NCBI GenBank assembly: GCA_037976565.1
Contig: CP137670.1
Span: 13,230,600 to 13,294,599, forward strand
DNA length: 64,000 nt
Source of the DNA: Mesocentrotus franciscanus
Lineage: Eukaryota > Echinodermata > Echinoidea > Camarodonta > Strongylocentrotidae
Direction of reading: 5' to 3'
Both the position numbers and the translations under genes were made by a program. A model generated the notes under the pieces. It was not told where the DNA came from. It was given only the letters and a program-made list of their open reading frames with translations, and made no database searches. How positions within the stretch are numbered: position 1 is the first letter of the stretch; every line of letters begins with the position of its first letter. This document shows positions 11,605 through 23,300 of this stretch, one piece after another.

Positions 11605-14600
11605 TAAATTCAAAATTCAAAATTCAAAAAATGGTTTTTATTATAGCACAAACATGGTTCATACAAATACAATTTTACATGAAAGACAGCCATGGCTGGA
11701 GTATTCATGTTTACATGTTAGGCACAATAAATAACACTTTTAGAGATATATACATGTAAAAAACTAGCAATATTAAAAATAGGATTCTGTAACTAAAAAC
11801 CAAAAGCACATTGCACAAGTTATCAAAAATACAACAAAAGCATGAGCTGTTATTTTCATTTACAAATGTCATATTGTGTCATAAAAGCCCATTTAAGCAT
11901 GCTAAAAGGATTACAATAGGTACCTGCATGTAAAACAGCCTACTTGGGAGGGGGAGGAGACAAGCACTCAGTAAACCTGCAATAGCGATAAAAGTATTAC
12001 TTTTTTTTTAAACAAACTTTTCAACTTTTGTTGAGTATATCGACTAAAAATGACAGTGGGCTATTTTTAAACCTTTTGTTTTGAATTGAAATTGCTGGTA
12101 AGTGGGAATATGGCGAAGAGATTTATTAGTGTTTTTTTCTGAGGTAACCAGGTCTGACAAAAAGAGTGATTTGAAAGGGATTTTGCGAATTTTCTACAAA
12201 GTGCTAGTCTCCTCTCCTCAAGAGTTGGTAAATTGCATACTTGACATGCATTAGAATAGGTAATGTAACTAGGCCCTAAAATAATCTTACATACTCTACG
12301 TTGTATTTTTTCAAGATTATTATTTTGTTCTACTGTAAGGCTGCTATGAAACGCTGGAGCACAATATTCTAAAATTGGTCGTATATAACCTACGTATATT
12401 GTCACTAAATCCTTAAAAGGTAAATTGAATTTCTTAAGTTTTCTTAACATGTACAGTTTTCTATTGCACCTTTTGACTAAATCATTGACATGTAAATTCC
12501 ATTTTAAATCAGATTGTATAATGACTCCAAGAATTTTGATATTTTGTACATTGGATATAGTAGAGTCATTAATGGAAAGAACTTCAGGAGGAGCAGGATT
12601 TTTCATAAAAGTAACCTGCAGGGTAAAACACTTCGAAGGATTGAGTGACATATTGTTTGATTGTGACCAGTATTGCACAGAGTTAAGTATGGGCTGTAAT
12701 TGTGAAACGTCTGTTGATTTACGACATTGTACTAAAGATAAATCATCAACATATTTGAAATAATGTATAGGAATATTTTCACATAAATCATTAACCATAA
12801 TTGCAAAAGAATTGGGCCAAGACGTGTCCCTTGGGGAACACCGGCATGACTAACTTTAATATCAGACAGAGTTCCATTATATAATGTACTTTGTTCACGA
12901 CATTCTAAAAACTTATGATCCAATTTATTATCCAAGGCCTTATGTGCATATTAACCATTTTTCCTATTAGAATATTGTGATCTAAGCGATCAAAAGCTTT
13001 TTTAAAATCTGTACATACAATAGTTGATATAGACTTGTTGTTTTCTGCATGTTTATAAAGATGATGTAAAAGGCCAACAAGATAATGTGTAGTAGATAAC
13101 CCTGGTCTGTTACCGAACTGATGTATATCAATGAGTTTCTCAATATCTTTCAATAACCATTGAGCCATAAAAGATTCAGCCAACTTAGAAAAATGTGAAG
13201 TTAACGCTATAGGACGCAGATTATTAATACAAGGTGGGTGCGATTTTGGAATAGGAGTTACTTGAGCGGATCTCCACTGTAAAGGTACAACTCCTTGTCT
13301 GAACGATATATTAAGGATCCTAGTAACCGGTACACTCAATTCACATGCAAATTCTCTAATAATGCGAATGGGAAGATCGTCTCTAACAGATGCTTTATGT
13401 AACTGTAATTTACGTAATTTACAATAAACTTCCCAACAACTTATCTCTGGACTTTCACACTGAGAAGGTAAAAAGGCTGGTAATGATTTCCTGTTTAAAG
13501 GAGAAAGATCAGAAGCAATAGATACAAAAAAGTTATTGATTGCATTAGCTGCTTGTTTACGATACTGAGTACTTTGAACATCAATACCAGGAATTAATAT
13601 TGGAATATGGTCCTGGTTACCAGTTGTGAGTATCTTTATATGTCTATACCAGGCTGAAGGATTATTTAACTTTTCCTTTTTTATACGAGTATTATAATAA
13701 TTCTTTTTTGTAACAGAAATAGCTTGAGCAACTTTATTTCTTAAATGTCTCCAAAGACTATCGTTTCCTTTTTGAAAAGCTTTGTGTCGGTCATGAATAA
13801 GTGATTTGATAAATGGAGTTACCCAAGGTTTGTCAGTACTACTCACTTTCACTTCACGCGAAGGTAAGTATAGATCAAGGTGAAATTTAATGGTGTTAAT
13901 TAACCTATTACACATTAATGATAAATCAGAGGTATCTAAAAATACTTCTTCCCAAGATTGTGCAGTCAACCATTGACCAAATAGTCGTAAACCACTGTCC
14001 TTCAAAGGACGAACAATCCTGTTCTTTTTATTAGTAGTATGTTTTGAACTAATAGTTGGGTGCCAAATAATACAATTGTGATCACTTCTACCAATTGGAG
14101 GAAGTATTGAAATATCGGCATAAAATTCGGAAAAGTTTGTAAAAATCTTATCAAGTATATTACACCCCCTTGTTGGTTTGTTAACTACTTGTCTAAAACT
14201 ATCGTCTCTTAAAATTTCTTGAAAACTTAGATCATTAAAATCACCAAGTACGGCTATCCCGCGTCAGGATATTTTACAAGTAAAAAATCAATTGTCGAAA
14301 TTACATGGTCAACATAGTCCGCCCCATTAGAACTTCTTGGAGGGAAATAAAGTACACACATAATAATACAAGAGATTTTCCTCGGTAAATGTGGGGGTCT
14401 TAAGATAACCCATATTACTTCAATATCTTCTGGTACAGAAATATCAGTCAATATACGAGGATGAAATATGTGTTTAGCAAACAAAGCTACTCCACCTCCT
14501 TGCCGTTTTTCACGAGGCCTGGAGAAGGTGGCAAAACCATCTAAGCTTAACAGTTCAAGAGGTGAGTCTTTTACTTCCCAGGTCTCCGTCAAAGCTACTA

Positions 14601-14808
14601 TACCAACAGTATGATCTCGCACGATGATTTCAAGCTCGTCCAATTTGTTATTAATTGATCTTGGATTAGACAAAAGAACTTTAGGCAAATTGAAACCTGT
14701 ATTTACACATCTCTCCTTTGTAATACGACGAAGATTGGAGAAATTAACTTGCACTTTATCTTTATGCTGGCATTTTTTCCAGGATCGGGTAATGACTGGT
14801 ATTTTATG
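11605..14808 (-). mobile_element. 5'-truncated non-LTR retrotransposon nested in the foldback element
   Basis: It interrupts the foldback unit, with TTGA target duplication at 11601-11604 and 14809-14812. Minus-strand order: AP endonuclease (14754-14254, with SNPRSINNKLDEL and ALTETWE; a frameshift near 14253, then LGDFNDLSF), reverse transcriptase (14005-12905, KKAFDRLDHN; then GVPQGTRLGP and FKYVDD), then a thumb/C-terminal part (12798-12067, PTLEERRLALCRKFAKSL). The tail is a TTTTGAA repeat. Jockey/CR1-group type. Two frame breaks make it inactive as read. Confidence 0.85.
12905..14005 (-). pseudogene. Reverse transcriptase, N-terminal two thirds (nested retrotransposon)
   Basis: 366 codons. 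Linker (PWVTPFIKSLIHDR, NPSAWYRHIK), then RT: LRPIALTSHFSKLAE (RPI), FGNRPGLSTTHYLVGLLHHL, IVCTDFKKAFDRLDHNIL (catalytic Asp of motif A). A frame break just downstream separates GVPQGTRLGP and the catalytic YVDD, read in the frames at 12935-12732 and 12798-12067. It is one gene broken by indels. Confidence 0.8.
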
Positions 14809-16061
14809 TTGATTTGTTGTTGTACAAATGCCAATTTTGGTACAGGGCTTCCTTAGGACCTACTGAACGATATTAGGGTAGGAGCCCCCGGCAAGAATAT
14901 CATATAAGGGTGTGGGGCGGGGCGTCGCCTCGTAGCCCCAAATAATTTAGAAGGTAATATAACATTTATTTGTAGTTGTGCAAATGCCATTTTTGGTACA
15001 GGGCTTCCTTATGACCTACTGAACGATATTAGGGTAGGAGCCCCCGGCAAAAATCACATAAGGGTGTTGGGCGGGGGCGTCGCTTCGTAGCCCCCAAATA
15101 ATTTAGAAGGTAATATAACATTTATTTGTTGTTGTACAAATGCCATTTTTGGTACAGGGCTTCCTTAGGACCTACTGAACGATATTAGGGTAGGAGCCCC
15201 CGGCAAGAATATCATATAAGGGTGTGGGACAGGGCGTCGCCTCGTAGTCCACAAATAATTTGTAAGGTAATATAACATTGAGTTGTTGTTGTACAACGCC
15301 ATTTTTGGTACAGGGCTTTATTAGGACCTGCTGAATGGTGGTAGGGTAGGAGCCCCCGGCATAAATATTCATATATGTGTGATTGGGGGCCCCATGGCGT
15401 TTGTACAACAAAAACTCAATGTTACATTGCCTTACAAATTAGTTGTGGACTACGAGGCAACGCCCCTGTCCCACACCCTTATATGATATTCTTGCCGGGG
15501 GCTCCTACCCTAATATCGTTCAGCAGGTCCTAATGAAGCCCTGTACCAAAATGGCATTTGTACAACACCAAATAAATGTTATATTACCTTCTAAATTATT
15601 TGGGGCTACGAGGCGACGCCCTGCCTCACACCCTTATATGATATTCTTGCCGGGGTTCCTACCTAATATCGTTCAGTAGGTCATAAGGAAGCCCTGTACC
15701 AAAATGGCATTTGTACAACAACAAATAAATGTTATATTACCTTCTAAATTATTCGGGGGCTACGAGGCGACGCCCCGCCTCACACCCTTATATGATATTC
15801 TTGCCGGGGGCTCCTACTCTAATATCGTTCAGTAGGTCCTAAGGAAGCCCTGTACCAAAATGGCATTTGTACAACAACAAATCAATGTTATCAAATCATT
15901 TGGGGGCTCCAAAAAGACGCCCCCGCCCCCACAACCTTAAATTGAAATTTTTGCCGGGGGCTCCTAACCTAATATCGTTAAGAAGGTCCTAAGGAAGCCG
16001 TGTACCAAAAATGGTGCTTTTATCCGGGAAGTAACGATAATTTCACTAAGCCACCTGACTA

Positions 16062-16700
16062 CAATTGAGAGCTCGATTTGAGACTGTCAGGCAATATATC
16101 AACGGATTCCAAATTGATGAAAAATTTAAAATTTGTCTCGATGTATATGTCCTTTCATCTCGTCTTTACGTAAATTGTCAACGTTTTTTAGTGTCTTCAA
16201 AGTGTGTCATGAATATATTGTTGTGAGCCTTTCCGTAGAAAACTCTGAACACCGACCGTCGCCCAAATCTCTGGTTTCTAGCTGGTGCAGTGCATGGTAT
16301 AAACACGTACACGAGGCCGGGGTCTACTTGCATGTTAACGCTAGTAGGATTTTGAAACTAGGGCAGAAGTAGAGTGAGAATTTGGGAATAATTTGATTTT
16401 ATGTATTTATATCCCATTTAAACAAACAAAATACATATTTTTGTATTCATTAATACAAAAATTTCTAAAAAACGGTTAAAAAAAAAAAAAACTTTTTTAA
16501 AATGCCGACCGTAGATTTTCAGATTTTTGGGTCGGTCGCAAAGGGCAATACAACAAGTTTTTATTTTAGGCCTTACATGGCAATCAGTCAAATTTGACTA
16601 TTATCACCAACTATATTTCTCTCGTTGCTCTGTGTACAAAAGCAAAAGTTTAATGTCCAAACGAGATAGACTGACTGATGAGTGCACCTCAATGGAACTG
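16062..16700. other. Copy 1 sequence between foldback insertion and GGGGCAC repeat
   Basis: Contains the right half of a GGTCGGTCG/AAGGGCAATA repeat (16500-16560) whose left half is before the insertion at about 11130. The 79-codon frame at 16133-16372 (identical in 59929-60168) has no recognisable domain. No other feature seen. Confidence 0.5.
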
Positions 16701-16930
16701 TGTTAGAAGTGTAAGGGGCACTTATTACAAAAGAAAAGGACACTTTTAAAGTAAAATGGACACCTCTTAGATTTGAAAATATGCAATTATCGTAGGTGAA
16801 GGGGGCACTTATCAGAGGTGGTAAGAGGCACTAATAAGATTGTGGAACGGCACCTATTTGAAATTTAAAAAAAGGCATTTATTTGAAGTAAAAGGGGCAC
16901 CTTTCCTATGTAAAAGGGGGCTCTATACGG
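16700..16930. repeat. Degenerate ~30 bp GGGGCAC tandem repeat, copy 1
   Basis: Repeated GGGGCACTT, GGACACTT, GGGGGCACTT, AGGCACTA, CGGCACCT, GGGGCACC motifs separated by ~25 bp of AAAGTAAAA/TTTGAAA-type sequence. Same array at about 60505-60725. Followed by a CT-rich microsatellite (17010-17125). Confidence 0.6.
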
Positions 16931-17009
16931 GTACTTGAAAAATTGGGTGCGGCACTGTGCCCCCCTGCACCCCCTGCCTCCGGCTCCGCCGCCTCTGCCA
17001 TCCACTCTA

Positions 17010-17125
17010 CCACGTTCTCTTTCTCTGTCTGTCTGTCTCTCCCTCTCTCTCTTCCCCTCTCTTCCTCCTCTCACACCCACTCTCCGTTCCTCTCCCCTTC
17101 TCTTTCTCTCTCCCTCCTTCAGCTT
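17010..17125. repeat. CT-rich low-complexity tract, copy 1
   Basis: TCTCTTTCTCTGTCTGTC-type polypyrimidine run, also at 60800-60915. Apparent reading frames through it are compositional and were not called. Confidence 0.85.
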
Positions 17126-19050
17126 CCTAAAAAAAAATCGCTAAACTTCAAACAATCACGTTTCAAAGATTGGTTTTTATTGTATACTGCATATGGATTA
17201 TGTTAAGACAATGCAGTAACATCAAGACAATTTTCTAAGATCATTTTTCATTGCAGAAAGTCATGCCATAAAACGAAAAAAACAAATATCTAGAAAAATG
17301 TTAACATAATAATACGTATCATTACCCATTGAAACTGGCCTATCAGTGTGCATTCGTTATTCTGCCGCTTGAAAGCAAATTCAACATTTTAATTTCAAAC
17401 ATTTACGTAATTCATCCCATGGCTCCCTGACATATTAATACTGCTCTTTTTGTTATTAGTCTTCCGTCTTATTTTCGCCTCTCCCATTTTTTCCCCATTT
17501 TGGTTCCATCTACTTTTTATTGAACATAATCTACATGCGCAATAGACTGTTCTTAATTATACAAGGGAATCTAAAATTTACAAGCTTAGCTTTTTTTAAC
17601 TACTAGATTACCCAATATTTCACGACAAATAAATTTGTCCAAATTCAGTTTAAATACCATGCAATTGTATTTATATCTTCGTATGTTATTATTTCTACTG
17701 TATTATTATTTCAATGACCTGATATTACTCTATGTATTATTACATCTATGGAAAGAACAATTCTTTTTATTCCTACTGTTTATTGCTTATAATTTATGTA
17801 ATGAATGTGAATATGAAATATGAAATAAAAATAAAAACTGAAAAATAAACTTAAACTAGATTTTGCCATTTTACTGCTTTGTTGAAACCTAAAACATTAG
17901 GTACAACCTTCATAGCATCGTATTTTTACTAAGAAAATTATAATGGTTTACTTTTTTAATAACTATCAAATGAAAATATCCGGGGGTACCCATCTCAAAA
18001 AAGGAAACTGATTCACCGGTCAGTACCCACACTTATATTTTACAAGTAATTATATTGTAATGCGAATCGCGACTATAGATTTGCCTAGGCTCCTCTTCCC
18101 GCCAATAGTATCGTTATTATGAGATGTCTAGCTGGGAAGCTTTTCATGAAACGGTTTAGGAAGATCAGAGACAACTCTGTAGTTGGCGGATAAAGTTATT
18201 ACTGCGTTGTCGTTGGTTTCGAGAAACCGGCCCCAGAAAGATGAGTATTAAAGTGCACTCTCCGTTTTGGGAGTTTTGGACAAACTTTGCTAATTCAAGG
18301 TAGAATGAATGGTATGAATGAATGAAGGTCTACAAATGACTCGGGATGACACGGTGTCTACAATTTGCAATACACCAAATAAAGCATCCGTAAATGCAAA
18401 TCAGCCTGACATCCATCATGAAAAGACGTATACCCAGGCGGTTAGAAACACTGGCATTTCCTCAACGAAGTTATTTATTTTTAAATCATCTTCTCCCGAT
18501 TAATGCATTATTATTTGTATGTAGTAATTGTCACCGCATATAGTAATCTTGCTGATATTTGGCAGACTTTTAGCACAGTCTGCCAAATTTCAAACTGCTT
18601 TAATAATCAGACGGATTAGTTTTGTTAACAAATTTTCAAAGTGCTAATTGACTAGTTTAAACCAAACAAAATAAGTCTTTTTTTGTTGGTATTCTTAATT
18701 GTTTATACTTCTTTGATGTTCACATATTGTGCATTCTATAATTATATTTACCAGGACCCACATTTAATATGTGCCAAAACATCCCCTGCTCATATAGTAA
18801 TATATAAATGTTGACTTGGATTTCATTATTTATCTATATTAATTAACTTCTAATTCTACTATTTCATTTTTAACTCAACATCCAACCTTACGTAATACAA
18901 TGCTTTCATGTTTATTTTATTATGCATAGTCTTTGTCTATAAAATTCAAAACTTATTTTCATATTTCATCGTTCACATCCTAACATATTATTGTTGACCT
19001 ATTAATCAACTTGAATTCCACTGCTTAGTAGTCGTAGTCGTAGTAGTAGT
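17126..19050. other. Right end of copy 1, no gene recognised
   Basis: AT-rich. 17890-18490 is an island where copies 1 and 2 differ far more than elsewhere. Within it a 61-codon plus-strand frame (18318-18503) is open in copy 1 and disrupted in copy 2. A 12 bp stem hairpin (ATTTGGCAGACT/AGTCTGCCAAAT) at about 18557-18588 is conserved in both copies. Ends in a GTC/GTA microsatellite. Confidence 0.5.
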
Positions 19051-19513
19051 AGTAATACTACTACTAATAATAACAAGAATCATGATTATTGATAATTTAT
19101 TCAATCTTTTTCACTAATGTGGTAATAATGCTTTCCACCAGCAATACCAGGCAATAACACTAGTAATCAAAGCAGACAAAGAGTACAGTAGAACATTGTA
19201 TTGTCCTAATGATATATCAAATCACGATTAACATGATGAAACATGCCTTCGCACTTTATGGCATACGTGTATATATACATGACTCAATAATTTGTCCTTA
19301 ATATTTGCACCTGCATTGAATCATTAAAAACATATCTTATATTTCTAAAATCGTTTTCAACAGATAGCTCAGCAGATAGAGAAACCAAAATACAACTTTA
19401 GAAAATAGAATTATATTTTGTTGCTCTATGATGTAATATTCATGTTTTTTTTGTATTATACATCATTCACATTATTCAGAAAATGACATTACGAAACAAA
19501 CTTCAGTGAAGGA

Positions 19514-19560
<47 letters not shown>

Positions 19561-20049
19561 CCATTTAAAGAAACCAATCCAACACCCTGACTTTCTGATA
19601 TTTTAACTGATCCCCGATATCAAAAGATTTGGTAGTAACGCGAATAGATGAGGTAAATAAAAAACGAAAATAAAGGAGCACAGGACGAAGAAAAGAAAGC
19701 CATGATAGTTTTTGACAACTTTTCGTCATGGTATTCTGATTGGATACATGAGAGGAAAAGCCCAAGTCTATCAGCATAGTTTTTCTTTCAGTTATTAAGT
19801 TAAACTTTAATATCTCACGATAAGTTTGAAATCATGGTTTCATCTTCACGGAATCAATGATTGATAAATGGACATATATATATGTAATAAATCAAGACTG
19901 AAAACAGTATGTCTCTCAAAATAATACAATATTTTCTTCTTCTTGATAACTCCAAATCATTGTGATGGACTTGGATCTTTCTTCTTCTCATGTATTCAAT
20001 TCTTAATCAGCACATTAAGACTGTATTTAATGTTTTATCATAGTAATGT
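19051..20049. other. Region 3' of the receptor gene
   Basis: Follows the receptor stop codon on the minus strand, so probably holds its 3' UTR and end. ATTAAA-type signals exist on the minus strand near 20025 and 19806, but none can be chosen. Contains a TA dinucleotide tract at 19519-19559. No coding feature. Confidence 0.45.
19519..19559. repeat. TA dinucleotide microsatellite
   Basis: Uninterrupted (TA)n of about 18 units, then TATTATAT. Confidence 0.9.
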
Positions 20050-20329
20050 TTAAATGTCTGGCACGTTGACATAATCTCTCTTTATGGCGTCATTCAATTC
20101 TTCGTAGTCAGCTTCTTGATCAGGTTTCTTCAGATCTTGATAGGTATGAGGGTCGGTAAGATTAGTGTAGATCTTAGCATCGGTATCCAGGTCTTGGTAG
20201 GTATGGGTGTCAGTATTCAGGTCTTGGTAGGTATGGACGTCCGCCTTTGACTGATCAAATACAGGGTTCTCATACTGCGGAGACGAATCGGACTCCTTCC
20301 CTTCAGGCTTAGTAGTGGCCGATTCATCG
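20050..20329 (-). CDS. Receptor last exon: cytoplasmic tail with tandem YxxL (ITAM-like) motifs
   Basis: Residues 1243-1335, stop TAA. Seven tyrosines: 1262 (YENP), 1277, 1287 and 1306 (YQDL each), 1297 (YTNL), 1318 (YEEL), 1329 (YVNV). YxxL pairs 1277/1287 and 1287/1297 are spaced by six residues and 1306/1318 by eight, within the usual ITAM range; 1297/1306 has five. YVNV and YTNL fit the pYxN Grb2 SH2 consensus. The residues at -2 (H, H, K, H, A) do not fit an ITIM. The motif HTYQDL arises from a ~30 bp direct DNA repeat. No kinase or TIR domain follows. Signalling through Syk-type kinases is inference. Confidence 0.85.
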
Positions 20330-23300
20330 CTGAAAGTTAATAATATGAAAGCAAAGATAAATTTTATTGATGAAATGCATAATTAAAGAAATCTTCATGT
20401 CCGAATAAATAGATATATAGAAATATGTCAACAGGACATGTGGGAATTGGTATGGTACTTTTAAAATGCATGTCATTAACATAATGAGTATTTTAAGTGG
20501 GTTGCCATAACATTTAAAAAGTGTTATGCTTTAGAATATCTATACTGGGTCCAAGTAAATAGGAATATATTAACATGTAAACATGACAATTGGCATGTGG
20601 GAATTGGTATTGTACTTTTAAATACATGTCAGTAGCATAATTAGTCGTTCAAACTGGTTGCCATTACATTTAGAAAGCGTTTTGCTTTATAATATTTCCA
20701 TTGAATAGCAATTGAAAAAGTGAAAAAAAAGTAATTAAGTAACTTTATCAAATACAAAATAAAAGAAATCATAATTCAGCTGGTATTATCATGCCAATAC
20801 GGTATTAGCCCCATCCGTTGGGGAAGTACAATGATAATGGACTGATGAGAGGGACAAGTTAAGTACAAGGTATCTCTCTAACCTTCTTCGCTTGTAAAAG
20901 ATGATGATGAGAATTATAACGATAACAATCACAACAATAGCACCAACAGCGCTTCCTACGACAGTCGCTGTTGAACCTGTAAGAACTCCTGCTGAATTTG
21001 ATTTTGGTGGAGAAGAGGAAGGATTGGGAGCTAGGATGGTAGTGAAAAGAAAGGACAGGAGTTAGAAATACCAAGGTAGCATCAGAGTTGATAGATCAAT
21101 GATTAAATGAATCAGGTACAGTCAAACCTGCTATAGTGACCACCTGTCTACAAAGACTACATTTCCTGGCTACCTCAGGTGGTCTTTATAGACAGGTTTC
21201 ACTGTACTAGCATAATTATGATCATAATTGATTGTAATGAATAACGGCATGTGAACAGACCGGTCCAAGTAGGTTGCTTACTAGCACAGCTAGACATTGA
21301 TGATTCCCATATGGAAAGTTGTGCGTGTCCGCGCGCGGCAGAGGGTGTGTGCGTTTGTGGGTGTGTGATTATTGTCCAATAAATGCAAAATATATTGACA
21401 TTGTAATTTTCATTATCTACATTCTTCATTTTTCGAAATATTTTCGTTAGCTGTTCCATTTTTTTAATTTGTGGTTCATGATATTTCAAGCTTCTAATGG
21501 ACCGTCATTAAAACCAGTAGAATTCATTTTTTTTGAGATGCCAACCTTGTCTTGATGTAAAGGTCAATGCTGGTCCTTTTTCTCCTTCACCGTTGATACC
21601 ATCCCGTATCGCTGCAATCTGAACAGAGTACGTCGGTCCTGCTTCAAGTCCACTGACGTTATACATGACCATCTCACTGGCATTCTGAGCAGACCTATTC
21701 GATACGGAACGGTCCGTGTTGGTCACCATGCTTGGAGGTTGTACTTCTTTAGCCAACACGACATTGCTACCTGATCGCACGTATATCTTGTATCCAACAA
21801 TAGGTCCGTCTCCGGTATCAGAGCTAGGGTCCCATTGTCTCCAACCGATGGCTGCATGGTAGTATCCAAATTCAAGTAGTTCTGGTACACCGTTAAAACT
21901 TGGTAAAACTGCAATGTGTAAAAATAAACACAGAGAAAGTGGTTAAATATATAGTACTCATTTATTGTAATTCATTGGTTCCTTCCTCCATGTCCTCCCC
22001 CATCAGCCACAGAATAAGAGCAACAAAAAAAGCGGGTCGGGAAACCATTAATTGTACCAAAGAAGCTTGTAACTAGTATTTCAGTATACTACCTGCAATT
22101 TTGAATATGATATAAAATTTAATATGGGACATAATCTTTTGCAATCAATATGTGAAATACTTGAAATATTAATAACCAAACGTGCATCCTGGAAAATGAC
22201 CCGGCTAAAAAAAAAAACATTTACGATTATGGATAAATCATGAAAGTAGACCAATATCGAAAACTGAACTTTTAATAAAATACAAAGCTGATCAATTAGT
22301 ATGCTTGGAATGCTTTTCGTGTGTTACAAGTACTCGTTCTTAAAATTAATAGATCATTTAAAAACTTGTAGAGTACAACGTGGAAACTCTTGGAATAAAC
22401 TGCTATGGGGACTGCTTACCAAAGAAATCTCTTGGAGGTAGCCTTACGAAAGCAAAATCTGAGGAACTCTCAGGTACCCCGATGAAGCAGTAAATTGGTT
22501 CTTCTGGCCTCGTATACTCGTGGATAAATGAATTATTGAGGGTTGTTCCTGATGTATCAGAGCTACTATGAGTTATCCAGGGTTCCGAAAAGGACCTTCC
22601 TACAGCTGCCTTCACATAATCAGAGGGAAGATTTTGCCCTGATGACGCTGTGAGGGAACAGGAGAAGATCGCCACTCCTGGATTGGTCTTTTCCAAACTC
22701 GTCTCAAAACGATCTAAATTTGGTGCAAGAACACAGCAGCATAATGAAACGTGGATGACAGTTCAAAACTCAGGTGGGAGAGGAAGAGAGGGAATGACAC
22801 CATTTTAAACACTTTCAATAAAATGTACTGATATCCACTTTATAGCGAACATTCATAAACTTCATTCATAAGTTTCCAATTATCGATCGAATTATTGACC
22901 GTCGCGCCGGTCCTCCCGTAGAGTATAAAACACCCTTGCTTACATTAGTTTTTATCACCTGACGAAGTGTTGCAGCGGCGCACGAAACGTCGAGATCTTT
23001 TAGATTCCTTATTGACCATATTGCGAGACAAACGAATATCACTAGCGATATTATTTTCGATACTACATCCGCAATGAGTAATATATTTAGCATTATTCAT
23101 AAACTTCTTTCGGATCTTATAACATGTCATTGCCATGAAAAAGTGCAATCAATAGGTGATGATGATAGGTAATTGTGAGGGCTGAACAGTGACGGTGAGC
23201 TCCAAATCAATGTTATATTCTTCTGTGCTTCACTGCTTAAATAATATAAGCAGCTCAGAATTATTTCTGAATGTGTTTTCTATATTAATGAAAACTTTGT

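Larger units (their letters stand above)
11416..16061. mobile_element. Foldback-type DNA transposon, present only in copy 1
   Basis: Ends TAGTCAGGTGGCTTAG and CTAAGCCACCTGACTA are inverted repeats. The flanking CAA (11413-11415, 16062-16064) is a 3 bp target duplication, and the intact empty site is at 59858-59860. The arms are built of ~157 bp units (each with TACAGGGCTTCCTTAGGACC and GGAGCCCCCGGCA) starting near 11490, 14839, 14995, 15153 and 15308, then the same units inverted near 15534, 15689, 15846 and 16003. No transposase; non-autonomous. Resembles sea urchin foldback elements in design; superfamily not assigned. Confidence 0.85.
1..19050 (+). repeat. Large direct duplication, copy 1
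   Basis: Sequence from base 1 matches 45032 onward in the same orientation up to about 19050/62847, where homology stops inside a GTA/GTC microsatellite. Differences seen are mostly single substitutions and homopolymer-length changes, plus large presence/absence differences: copy 1 has the foldback insertion 11416-16061 and lacks three stretches (about 140, 520 and 390 bp) present in copy 2 at about 48968-49109, 49312-49833 and 49947-50340. The left boundary is outside the window. A true segmental duplication or a haplotype wrongly placed in tandem would look alike. Confidence 0.9.

Noticed and set aside
16865..17206. Several overlapping frames on both strands
   Set aside because: Produced by the CT-rich microsatellite; Ser/Leu/Pro or Arg/Glu repeats only.
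18318..18503. Possible short gene of 61 codons
   Set aside because: Open only in copy 1, disrupted at 62100-62290 in copy 2, no recognisable motif; kept only as part of the divergence island.
19051..20049. A kinase domain downstream of the receptor tail
   Set aside because: A stop codon closes the tail at 20050, and no kinase motif (GxGxxG, HRD, DFG) was seen on the minus strand to base 1.
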